From RPQJ01 sp963698735 (GTDB lineage: Bacteria; Pseudomonadota; Gammaproteobacteria; Steroidobacterales; Steroidobacteraceae): 64,000 nucleotides of DNA. The stretch covers positions 62,001 through 126,000 of the forward strand of contig CAVOSA010000007.1 in the NCBI GenBank assembly GCA_963698735.1. The letters run 5' to 3'. The translations under genes were made by a program, and so were the position numbers. A model generated the notes under the pieces. That model saw only the letters and a program-made list of their open reading frames with translations. It had not been told where the DNA came from and made no database searches. Positions 27,114 to 35,378 of this stretch are shown piece after piece (positions within the stretch are counted from its first letter, which is position 1; every line of letters starts with the position of its first letter).

Positions 27114-28421
27114 ATGTCGAAGAACCAGGACCTCCAGGGCCGGCGTGACGCCGCGTTTGCGCGGGGCCTCGGCAACCAGCTGCCGGTCTACGTCGAACGC
27201 GCGCGCAATGCGGAATTGTGGGACGTCGAAGGCCGGCGCTTCATCGACTTCGGCAGCGGCATCGCGGTGCTGAACACGGGCCACCTGCACCCGAAGGTGC
27301 AGGCGGCGGTCGCGAAGCAGCTCGACGCGTTCAGCCACACCTGCCTGATGGTCACGCCCTACGGCGTCGCCGTCGAACTTGCCGAGAAGCTGAACAAGCT
27401 CGCGCCGGGTCCGTCGCCGAAGAAAGCGATCTTCGTGACCACCGGCGCCGAGGCCGTCGAGAACTGCATCAAGATCGCGCGTGCCCACACGGGTCGCTCC
27501 GGCGTCATTGCTTTCGGCGGCGGTTTCCACGGCCGCACCTTCATGGCGATGGCGCTCACCGGCAAGGTGGCGCCGTACAAGGCGGGCTTCGGGCCGTTCC
27601 CGGCCGAGGTCTACCACGCGCCGTTCCCGATCGCGTACCACGGCGTCAGCGTGCAGGACAGCCTCGACGCGCTCGAGCACCTCTTCAAGTACGACATCGA
27701 GCCGGCGCGTGTCGCCGCGATCATCATCGAGCCGGTGATGGGCGAGGGCGGTTTCTACATCGCGCCGCCGGAGTTCCTGCAGGCGCTGCGCAAACTGTGC
27801 GACCAGCACGGCATCGTGCTGGTGATCGACGAAATCCAGAGCGGCTTCGCGCGCACCGGCAGGATGTTTGCGATCGAGCACGCGGGCGTGGAGCCCGACC
27901 TCATGACCATGGCCAAGAGCCTCGCGGGCGGCTTCCCGCTGGCCGCGGTGGTCGGCAAGGCCAACATCATGGATGCACCCGCACCGGGTGGGCTCGGCGG
28001 CACGTACGCGGGTTCGCCGATCGCTTGTGCCGCGGCGCTCGCGGTGCTCGACGTGATCGAGGAAGAGCAACTGTGCAAGCGTGCCGAATCGATCGGTTCG
28101 CTGATGACCAGTACGCTGCGCGCCGCGCAGAAGACCCTGCCCGCGATCGGCGAAGTGCGCGGCCTCGGCGCGATGGTGGCGATCGAACTCGTGAAGAACG
28201 GCGATCCGCACCAGCCCGACCCGGACCTGACCAAGGCGCTCACGAAGCTCGCGGCGGAGAAGGGCCTGGTGCTGCTCTCCTGCGGGCTCTACGGCAACGT
28301 CATCCGCTTCCTGGCGCCGCTCACGGCGTCGGACGAGATCGTGCAAGAAGGGCTCGGCATCGTCGTCGAGGCGCTGCGGGAGCTCACGGGTGGCGCCGAA
28401 AAGAAGGCGGTGAATTCGTGA
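27114..28421 (+). CDS. gabT: 4-aminobutyrate aminotransferase family enzyme
   Basis: 435-residue class III PLP aminotransferase. VTTGAEAVENCIKIARAHTG, FGGGFHGRTFMAMALTGK, EPVMGEGGFYIAPPEFL and VIDEIQSGFARTG are the class III signature; the PLP Lys is in MAKSLAGGFPLAAV. This level of similarity to GabT supports transfer from 4-aminobutyrate (or 5-aminovalerate) to 2-oxoglutarate. It overlaps the next SDR gene by 4 nt (GTGA), suggesting a joint catabolic step; the SDR might use the semialdehyde-derived product, but that is inference. Confidence 0.9.
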   Translation: MSKNQDLQGRRDAAFARGLGNQLPVYVERARNAELWDVEGRRFIDFGSGIAVLNTGHLHPKVQAAVAKQLDAFSHTCLMVTPYGVAVELAEKLNKLAPGPSPKKAIFVTTGAEAVENCIKIARAHTGRSGVIAFGGGFHGRTFMAMALTGKVAPYKAGFGPFPAEVYHAPFPIAYHGVSVQDSLDALEHLFKYDIEPARVAAIIIEPVMGEGGFYIAPPEFLQALRKLCDQHGIVLVIDEIQSGFARTGRMFAIEHAGVEPDLMTMAKSLAGGFPLAAVVGKANIMDAPAPGGLGGTYAGSPIACAAALAVLDVIEEEQLCKRAESIGSLMTSTLRAAQKTLPAIGEVRGLGAMVAIELVKNGDPHQPDPDLTKALTKLAAEKGLVLLSCGLYGNVIRFLAPLTASDEIVQEGLGIVVEALRELTGGAEKKAVNS

Positions 28422-29170
28422 GCCAGCCAGGCAAGCTCGCCGGTAAGGTTGCGATCGTCACCGGCGGCGGCAGCGGCATCGGTCGCGCCATCGTCGACGT
28501 CTATGCGGCCAACGGTGCGCGCGTGCTGGCCGTGGACCTGCCGGGCCGCGACTGGCAGACGCACTTCAAGGGCAACGCCGCGGTGGTCTGCCTGGAACAG
28601 GACGTGACCGCGAAGGACGCGCCCGCGAACATCGTCAACGCCTGCATCGCGGCGTTCGGCGGCCTCGACATCCTCGTCAACAACGCCGGCATCGCGATCG
28701 GCGCCCAGTTCGAGGACACGACCGACGAGCAGTGGGACCGCATCCTCGGCATCAACGTCACCGCGATCTTCCGGGTGTCGAAGGCTGCGGTGCCGCACCT
28801 GCGGGCTCGCGGCGGCGGCCGCATCATCAACCTCGGCTCGATCATGTCGAACACGGCGGGCCCGAGCCTGGCGGCCTACGGCACCACCAAGCACGCGGTC
28901 GCGGGGTTGTCCAAGGGCATGGCCGTCGACCTCGGCAAGTACCGGATCACGGTCAATTACCTGCAGCCCGGTTCGATCTGGACGGCGCTCTCGGCGCCGT
29001 TCATGGACGACCCGGAGTTCCGCAAGTACTGGGAGAACAAGGCGCCGATGGGCCGCATCGGCGACCCGGAGGACGTGGCCGCAGCGGCACTGTTCCTGGC
29101 GACGGACGAGGCGAAGTTCGTCTCGGGCGCGGGCATCGCGGTCGATGGCGGCGCGGCGGTGAACTTCTAG
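28418..29170 (+). CDS. Short-chain dehydrogenase/reductase
   Basis: 250-residue classical SDR. Cofactor motif AIVTGGGSGIGRAIVDVY, NNAGIAIGAQF, catalytic Ser in IINLGSIMS and Tyr/Lys in AAYGTTKHAVAGL; C-terminal GDPEDVAAAALFLATDEAKFVSGAGIAVDGG. Substrate cannot be told from sequence. GTG start overlapping the gabT stop implies co-translation with the aminotransferase. A tRNA-Asn gene lies tail-to-tail 10 bp away. Confidence 0.88.
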   Translation: MSQPGKLAGKVAIVTGGGSGIGRAIVDVYAANGARVLAVDLPGRDWQTHFKGNAAVVCLEQDVTAKDAPANIVNACIAAFGGLDILVNNAGIAIGAQFEDTTDEQWDRILGINVTAIFRVSKAAVPHLRARGGGRIINLGSIMSNTAGPSLAAYGTTKHAVAGLSKGMAVDLGKYRITVNYLQPGSIWTALSAPFMDDPEFRKYWENKAPMGRIGDPEDVAAAALFLATDEAKFVSGAGIAVDGGAAVNF

Positions 29171-29180
29171 CCCGGAAGAA

Positions 29181-29255
29181 TGGCTCCGACACCAGGATTC
29201 GAACCTGGGACCCGCTGATTAACAGTCAGCTGCTCTACCGCTGAGCTATGTCGGA
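29181..29255 (-). tRNA. tRNA-Asn (anticodon GTT)
   Basis: 75-nt cloverleaf on the minus strand. Acceptor TCCGACA pairs with TGTCGGA, discriminator G, encoded CCA; D-arm GCTCAGCGGTAGAGC; anticodon stem CTGAC/GTCAG-type with loop containing GTT flanked by T and AA; T-arm GGTTCGAATCC. All arms fold without mismatches. Confidence 0.96.
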
Positions 29256-29316
29256 ACTGGGGGGCGCGAATTGTCCGGATTGCCGGCTGCTTAGTCAAGA
29301 AACCAAGGGCGCAGCC

Positions 29317-30505
29317 ATGCGACATTCCTTGCGGCGTTCGATGATCCTGATTGCCGCCCTGGCGCTTGTTTCCGCCCGCAGCCCTGCGGCGGAGCCCGAG
29401 GCACCCGTGTTTCCGACGGAGGCCGGCGATTTCAGGATCGTGACGGTCGCGGAAGGGCCTGGAGCATCCGTGGGGCCTCGCCTTCCTGCCCGACGGGCGC
29501 GCACTCGTCACCGAGCGGCCGGGACGCCTCCGGATCCTTGGAACGGACGGGCAGCTTTCGGCGCCGGTGGACGGCGTGCCCGAGGTCCATGCAATCAACC
29601 AGGGCGGCCTGCTGGACGTCGCGGTGGATCCCGAATTCGCGGACACCCGGTGGATCTACCTGTCCTACGCCGAGCCGCGCGGGGAAAAGACGAACGGCAC
29701 CACCGTGGCGCGCGCACGCCTCACGGCGAACGGGCTTCGTGACCTCGAAGTCATCTTCCGGCAGGTGCCGGCCGTCGAAAGTGGCGGGCACTTCGGTGGT
29801 CGGCTCGTCTTCGCCCGCGACGGCCGGCTGTTCGTGACGCTGGGTGAACGCCAGGCCAAGCCGTTCTGCGAACTCGCACAGGACCTGACGACGCACTTCG
29901 GCAAGGTGGTGCGGATCGAGCGCGATGGCCGCGTCCCGGCGGACAACCCCTTTGTCGGCCGGGCGGGCGTCCTGCCCGAGACCTGGTCGCTGGGTCATCG
30001 CAACCCGCAAGGCGCCGCGCTGCATCCGCTCACCGGCGAACTCTGGCTCACGGAGCATGGCCCGCGCGGCGGGGACGAGGTCAACGTCGCCAGGGCCGGG
30101 CGCAACTATGGCTGGCCCGTGATCACCTACGGACTCGCTTACTCCGGGGCGAAGATCGGCGAGGGCGCCCGCAAGGCCGGCCTCGAGCAGCCGTTGTGGT
30201 TCTGGTTGCCGTCGATCGCCCCGAGCGGGCTCGCTTTCTACACCTCGGACCGGATACCGGCCTGGACCGGCAACCTGTTCGCGGGTGCGCTGCGCGGCAC
30301 CCTGGTGTCGCGGCTGGTGCTGGACGGCGACCGCGTCATTCACGAGGAGCGCATGTTTGAAGGGTTGCAGGCCCGCATCCGCGACGTCCGGCAGGGCCCG
30401 GACGGGCTGCTCTACCTGCTCACGGATGCCCCGGCAGGCCGGATCCTGCGCGTCGAGCCCGTTCCCAAGCCAGCACCATCACAGGCAAAATCCGCGGCAC
30501 CATGA
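29317..30505 (+). CDS. PQQ-dependent sugar (aldose) dehydrogenase, one frame change
   Basis: Soluble quinoprotein sugar dehydrogenase of the YliI/Asd type (about 396 residues, beta-propeller) acting in the periplasm. It opens with a signal peptide (RSMILIAALALVSARSPAAE). Near 29456 a GGG run carries one extra G; removing it joins VTVAEGLEHPWGLAFLPDGR to the downstream frame (VTERPGRLRIL, GGLLDVAVDPEFADTRWIYLSYAE). Family motifs GHFGGRLVFARDG, LGHRNPQGAALHP and HGPRGGDEVN are intact. The stop overlaps the SGNH hydrolase by 4 nt. Confidence 0.85.
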
Positions 30506-31245
30506 CAATCGCAAACCATAGATTCCGCCCCGCCGTCCTGCGCGCGCAGTCCCTGGTGGCGGCGCTCGTGCTGCTCGCGGCCGTATTGACCAGCCTGCCT
30601 TCCGGAGCGACCGTGACCAGTGCGAATGCCCAGACCCCGCGCAAGCTCGTGATCCTTGGCGCGTCCTACGCCAAGTCATGGGGCACGCCGCCGCTACCGG
30701 GATACAGCGTCGTCAACCGTGGGGCCGGCGGAGAGCAGACCAAGGGCATGCGTGCTCGCTTCCCACGGGACGTCGTGGCGGCGCAACCGGACGTCGTCCT
30801 GATCTGGGGGCACATCAACAACATCACGCAGTCAGATGTTTCGACGGGCGAGAAGGCCGCGGCCGTGAAAAAGGCCGCTCGCGAGGACTACCTCGCGATG
30901 CTGCAGCAGGCACGGACAGCCGGCATCGAGGTGATTCTGGCCACGGAGATTCCGCTTGCCGAGCCTTCCGGACTCATGAACGAAGCCCGGGCTCTCGTGG
31001 GCCGCCTGCTGGGCAAGCAGAGCTATGCGGAACGCGTCAACGTACACGTACGTGACCTGAATGCGTTCGTCCGGGAACTGGCCGCCCGCGAGGGCCTGAT
31101 GCTGCTCGACTTCGAGAAGGTTTTCGCCCCCGAGGGCGGCGCTCGGCAAACGGAATATGCGACCGAGGATCGCAGCCACGTCACCGCGGCCGGCTACCAG
31201 GCGCTGACGAAGTACGCCGTGGCGCAGCTTGGCAAGCGGCGCTGA
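30502..31245 (+). CDS. SGNH/GDSL-type hydrolase, exported
   Basis: 247-residue protein with a signal peptide (LVAALVLLAAVLTSLPSGA) and an SGNH esterase fold: LVILGASYAKSW carries the candidate nucleophile Ser, NRGAGGEQT the Gly block, LIWGHINNIT the Asn block, and DRSHVTAAGYQAL the catalytic Asp/His. Such enzymes deacylate lipids or deacetylate carbohydrates. It is coupled to the sugar dehydrogenase by an ATGA overlap and lies 290 bp before the exopolysaccharide locus, so polysaccharide deacetylation is possible but unproven. Confidence 0.8.
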   Translation: MTIANHRFRPAVLRAQSLVAALVLLAAVLTSLPSGATVTSANAQTPRKLVILGASYAKSWGTPPLPGYSVVNRGAGGEQTKGMRARFPRDVVAAQPDVVLIWGHINNITQSDVSTGEKAAAVKKAAREDYLAMLQQARTAGIEVILATEIPLAEPSGLMNEARALVGRLLGKQSYAERVNVHVRDLNAFVRELAAREGLMLLDFEKVFAPEGGARQTEYATEDRSHVTAAGYQALTKYAVAQLGKRR

Positions 31246-31329
31246 TGGGAGCTCGTTTCACATAACGCGGGTGCCCTCCTGCGGGATCCCCAACGAGCAG
31301 GGTTGCCCAATCGGCCGACCTGTGTTTAA

Positions 31330-31359
31330 TTGAACTGCAACAAGCCTTTGTTTTACTGA
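31330..31359 (+). promoter_or_regulatory. Candidate promoter of the exopolysaccharide/exosortase operon
   Basis: In the 290-bp gap before femAB, an AT-rich patch contains TTGAAC (31330-31335), an 18-nt spacer and TACTGA (31354-31359). No sigma-54 GG-N10-GC element was found in the gap. The rest of the gap (31246-31534) has no credible gene. Confidence 0.4.
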
Positions 31360-31534
31360 TAACCAATAAGTCGACGCGGTGGAAACGCGCGAGGGGGCAG
31401 TGGCCGTCCCCGGAAATGCGAACGGCGCCCACGCGGGGTCACCGCGGCGCTGCAATGATCGATCACCAGCCAGGGTTCGGCGCAAAATGTTTCGCGCCGG
31501 ATCAGCACCGTCGTTACGTAGGTGGGACGAAAAG

Positions 31535-32572
31535 ATGGGGGTTGAGATCGTCGAAGCCCGGCCCGGGCAGCCCGGCCAGGAGTGGGACGCGTTCATCGCG
31601 GGCCAGCTCCCGGGCAGCTTTTACCATTGCCATGGGTGGAAGCTGCTGAACGAAGGGCATCTTGGCCACTCGACAACCTACCTGGAGGCGCGGGACGGCG
31701 GTGCCCTGGTCGGCGTGCTGCCGCTGGTGCTGACGCGCAGCAGGATCTTCGGGCGCATCTTGTGCTCGATGCCGTTCGTGAACTATGGCGGCCCGGTTGC
31801 GGTTGATGCCGGGACGACACGCCAGCTGATCCAGGCTGCGCAGGATCATGCCGGGCGCGTGCGAGCGGACTACCTGGAACTCCGCTGCGTCGAGCCGCTC
31901 GAGACCGACATGCACGTGTCGCTGCACAAGATCAGCATGACCATCGACCTCGACGCGGACCCGGACCAGCTCTGGAACAAGTTCACCTCCAAGCACCGGA
32001 CGAACATCCGTCGCGTCTACAAGGATGGCCTCACGGTCACGGCGGGCGGGCGGGAACTGTTGCCGGCGTTCTATTCGGTGATGCAGCGCTCGTGGCGCGA
32101 TCTCGGCACACCGATCTATGCGCAAAGTTATTTCCAGGCCATCGTCGATGCGTTTCCGGACCAGACGCGCATCTTCATCTGCTACCACGGCGGCGAGCCC
32201 GTGGCCGTCGCGTTCAACGGCTACTTCGCCGGCAAGGTCGAAGGCATGTGGGCGGGCACCACCGCCGCAGGCCACGATCTCAATGCCAACTACGTCCTGT
32301 ACTGGGAGATGATCAAGGACGCTTGCGAGCGCGGCTATCGGCGCTATCACCTTGGGCGATCGACCGCAGGCTCCGGGGCGGAACAGTTCAAGAAGAAGTG
32401 GAATGCCGAGACCAGCCAGCTGTACTGGTACTACCATCGGCCCAATGGCGGCTTCAAGCCGGTCGTGAACGTCAACCATCCTTCGTTCCAGCTCGGGATT
32501 GCGGCCTGGCGCAAGTTGCCGTTGTGGGCAACCCGCGTGCTGGGGCCGCGCCTTGCACGCGTCATTCCCTGA
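31535..32572 (+). CDS. FemAB family protein, XrtA/PEP-CTERM system-associated
   Basis: 345-residue GNAT/FemAB-like acyl transferase of the type that accompanies exosortase A loci. Landmarks are FYHCHGWKLLNEGHLGHST, SMPFVNYGGPVAV, FTSKHRTNIRRVYKDGL and YHLGRSTAGSGAEQFKKKW. FemABX enzymes transfer amino acids from aminoacyl-tRNA; in this family the donor and acceptor are unknown, but the neighbourhood (carrier protein, adenylation enzyme) makes aminoacylation of a glycan plausible. The in-frame ATG at 31535 (MGVEIVEARPG) is chosen; upstream codons are not conserved. Confidence 0.87.
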   Translation: MGVEIVEARPGQPGQEWDAFIAGQLPGSFYHCHGWKLLNEGHLGHSTTYLEARDGGALVGVLPLVLTRSRIFGRILCSMPFVNYGGPVAVDAGTTRQLIQAAQDHAGRVRADYLELRCVEPLETDMHVSLHKISMTIDLDADPDQLWNKFTSKHRTNIRRVYKDGLTVTAGGRELLPAFYSVMQRSWRDLGTPIYAQSYFQAIVDAFPDQTRIFICYHGGEPVAVAFNGYFAGKVEGMWAGTTAAGHDLNANYVLYWEMIKDACERGYRRYHLGRSTAGSGAEQFKKKWNAETSQLYWYYHRPNGGFKPVVNVNHPSFQLGIAAWRKLPLWATRVLGPRLARVIP

Positions 32573-32587
32573 TCCGTTGCCACGTTG

Positions 32588-33793
32588 ATGGCCTTCGTCG
32601 CGCCCGCGGGCATTCCCCTGACGTTCGGTGACCTGGCACGCGGTGCCGGGCGCAGCCTGTCAGGCGACGTCACGCGACAATTGACGAACCAGTTGTGCGA
32701 GGCGGGGTCCCGGCAGCGTGCCTGGCTCGTCTCCACCGGTCGCGCGGCCATGACGCTGGGCCTGAAAGCGATGCAGCAGGCAGCGGGCGATCCACGCCGG
32801 GTCGAGGTCATTTTTCCCGGTTACACCTGCTACTCGGTGCCGGCCTCCGTCGAGCGTGCAGGCCTGGTGCCACGGCTGTGTGACGTGGACCCGGTGACGT
32901 TGAGCCCCGACCTCGAGTCGATCGCCGGCGTGGATTTCAGCCGGGTGCTCGCCATCGTCTCGGCGAACCTGTACGGATTGCCGAATGCGCTGCATGACAT
33001 GGAAAGCCTCGCCCGCAGGCACGGGTTCTTCATGCTCGACGACGCCGCCCAGGCGCTTGGTGCGCGTTACCAGGGCCGGCCGGTCGGCAGCTTCGGCGAC
33101 CTCGGGCTCTTCAGCTTCGACAAGGGCAAGAACATCACGACCCTGCAGGGCGGAGTGCTGGTGGCGGATCCCGGGCGCGTGTCCGACGCACTCGACGCGG
33201 CCATGGCTGGATTGCGGAAGGCATCCCTCGCTGCCACGCTTGCTACCCTCCTGAAGTTGCCGGTCTACGCGCTCATGCTTCGCCCGGGTCTTTATGGCGC
33301 TGTCAGGCAGTTGCCGCTTGGCCTCGGGCTGACGCCGTTCGAGACGGACTACCCACTCGAGTCCTACCCCCGCGCCCTGGCAGGACTTGCGACCGTGCAG
33401 CTGGAACGCCTGGGCCAGATCAACGGGACCCGCGTGCGCAACGCCGATCGACTGCGGGCGGCGCTGGCTGGCGTGCCCGGGCTGTCGACACCCAGGGTCC
33501 TGCCCGAGGCTGAACCGGTGTATCCGAGGTACCCGGTGCTCGTGGAACCGCCGGCTCGCGCTGGCTTCATCTCCGCGCTGGAGCAGGCAGGCATCGGCGC
33601 CACGGCGTCCTATCCGCAAGCGCTCATCGACGTGCCGGAGGTTGCACGACGCCTGCCCAGGGACCAACGACCAACCCCCGGTGCCCGCGAGGTGGCCAGC
33701 CGCATCGTGACGCTGCCGACCCACGGCTACTCCCCGGCCGGGCTCGCGTCGCGGGTCGCAGCCATCGCGAGCGAACGATGCGCACCTCGATGA
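32588..33793 (+). CDS. DegT/DnrJ/EryC1/StrS family aminotransferase
   Basis: 401-residue PLP-dependent sugar aminotransferase family member. FPGYTCYSVPASVERAGL, DDAAQALGARYQGRPVGSFGD and the PLP Lys in FSFDKGKNITTLQGG are recognisable. Family members aminate keto-sugar nucleotides, giving amino sugars for surface polysaccharides. The stretch VVVLPT-type C-terminus is replaced by IVTLPTHGYSPAGL. The 3' end overlaps exosortase by 16 nt. A TTG three bases upstream is an alternative start. Confidence 0.85.
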   Translation: MAFVAPAGIPLTFGDLARGAGRSLSGDVTRQLTNQLCEAGSRQRAWLVSTGRAAMTLGLKAMQQAAGDPRRVEVIFPGYTCYSVPASVERAGLVPRLCDVDPVTLSPDLESIAGVDFSRVLAIVSANLYGLPNALHDMESLARRHGFFMLDDAAQALGARYQGRPVGSFGDLGLFSFDKGKNITTLQGGVLVADPGRVSDALDAAMAGLRKASLAATLATLLKLPVYALMLRPGLYGAVRQLPLGLGLTPFETDYPLESYPRALAGLATVQLERLGQINGTRVRNADRLRAALAGVPGLSTPRVLPEAEPVYPRYPVLVEPPARAGFISALEQAGIGATASYPQALIDVPEVARRLPRDQRPTPGAREVASRIVTLPTHGYSPAGLASRVAAIASERCAPR

Positions 33794-35372
33794 CCTCCCG
33801 CCCCGATGGCTCGACCCACGCGGTCGATGACAGGACGGCCGCCGGCAACGCTGTACCGCGCGGCATCAATGCACCGCTGCTGATCGCCCTGGGTTCGCTA
33901 TTGCTTACGGCCGCGCTGTACTGGCCCACGTCGCTCGAGATCGCCGATATCTGGCAGGACACGGTGCGACGTCGCTACACGCATGGCTGGTTCGCGCTCG
34001 GCCGTCACGGTGTGGCTGATCTGGCGCGACCGCTCGAACCTGGCCTCGATCCAGTTGGCGCCGCCGCCAGGCGGTTGGGTCCTGGTGGCCATCGGCAGCC
34101 TTGGCTGGCTGGTCGGCCTGAATGCCGGCCTGCTCGCCGTGACCACGATGGCCTTGCCGGCACTCGTCCTGGTGACGATCTGGGCCGCAGGCGGGTGGCA
34201 GCTGGCGCGGCGGGTTGCGTTTGCCGTGCTGTTCCTCTACTTCGCGCTGCCGGTGTGGGAGCTGATCAGCGCGCCGCTGCAGTCGCTCACGGCGTTCGTC
34301 TGCCTGTGGCTGACCCGGCTGGTGGGCATTCCCGTCACGATGGACAGCGCACGTCATCCACATCCCCGAGGGCTGGTTCGAAATCGCGGGCGGCTGCAAC
34401 GGCCTGCATTTCCTGATCGTTGCGCTGGCCATCGCGGCGGTGCATGGCGAAGTCCACCGCGACGATGTCCGTTCGCGGTTGTGGCTGCTGGGTATCGCGG
34501 CCGGACTGGCGCTGGTCACCAACTGGCTCCGCGTGTTCATCATCATCGTCGCCGGCCACCTGACCGACATGCAGCACTTCCTGGTCAGGGTCGATCATTA
34601 CTACTTCGGCTGGTTCCTGTTCACGTTCGCACTGCTGTTCTATTTTTACCTGTCGTCATACGTGCCGCGCGGCGGTGGCGCCACGCCGCCGCCCGCACCG
34701 CAAGGCCACGCACGCTCGCGCAGGAACGTGGTCGCCGGGGTCGTGCTCGCGGCTGCCGCCTTGAGTCTCGGTCCAGCGTGGTCGCTGGCTGAACGGCCCG
34801 GCACCGGTCCCGTCGCTGTGGCCCCGGCAAACGTCGACGGCTGGTCGGGTCCGGAGATGTTCCTGTCCGACTGGCGCCCGGTGTTCGCGAACCCGGACGA
34901 GGAAGTCATGGTGGCGTACCACAGCGAGTCCGCTGGCGACGTGGCGCTCTACCAGGCGGTGTATCATTCGCAGCGACAGGGCAAGGAACTCCGCGGCCAG
35001 GGCAATTCCGTGGTGGGGGAGAGGTACCGGACGACGGCGTCGAGGGACCGGGCAGTGAACGTCGCAGGGGAGACCATCATGGTCTCCGAACAGCTCGCTG
35101 AGGCCATGGACGGGCACCAACTCCTGATCTGGTCCTTCTACACCGTCGATGGGCGGCCGAATCCCATGCGACTGCCGGACCAGTTGCTGTATGGGATGCG
35201 CTCGCTGGTGCGTGCACCGACGGCAAGCGTCATTGCACTCGCGGCGGAGTGCCGGCCGGATTGCGACGAAGCCAGTAACGCACTCGGCGCATTCGCCGCA
35301 CAGTCCTTGCCCCACTTGCTGGGACCACCCGAACAACGGCATGCAGACGTCGCGACGTCTGGTGGCAGGTAG
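33778..35372 (+). CDS. xrtA: Exosortase A fused to EpsI domain, two frame changes
   Basis: Membrane transpeptidase-like sorting enzyme (EpsH/XrtA) for PEP-CTERM proteins with a C-terminal EpsI domain. N-terminal helices begin PLLIALGSLLLTAALYWP. The catalytic triad is present: Cys in EIAGGCNGLHFL (codon 34395-34397), Arg in TNWLRVFIIIVAGH and His in VDHYYFGWFLF. The EpsI part (GWSGPEMFLSDWRPVF to the end) is intact. Breaks lie at about 34003-34010 (an extra G after GCGCTC restores LAVTVWLIWRDR when removed) and about 34350-34357. Conserved halves on both sides favour sequence error over gene death. It overlaps the aminotransferase upstream and prsT starts 6 bp downstream. Confidence 0.87.
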
Positions 35373-35378
35373 CCGGCC

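Noticed and set aside
25866..28346. 826-codon minus-strand frame opposite galU-gabT
   Set aside because: Shadow frame spanning two well-identified genes on the plus strand.
31246..31534. Sigma-54 promoter for the exopolysaccharide operon
   Set aside because: Some PEP-CTERM loci use sigma-54, but no TGGCAC-N5-TTGC-like element is present in the gap.
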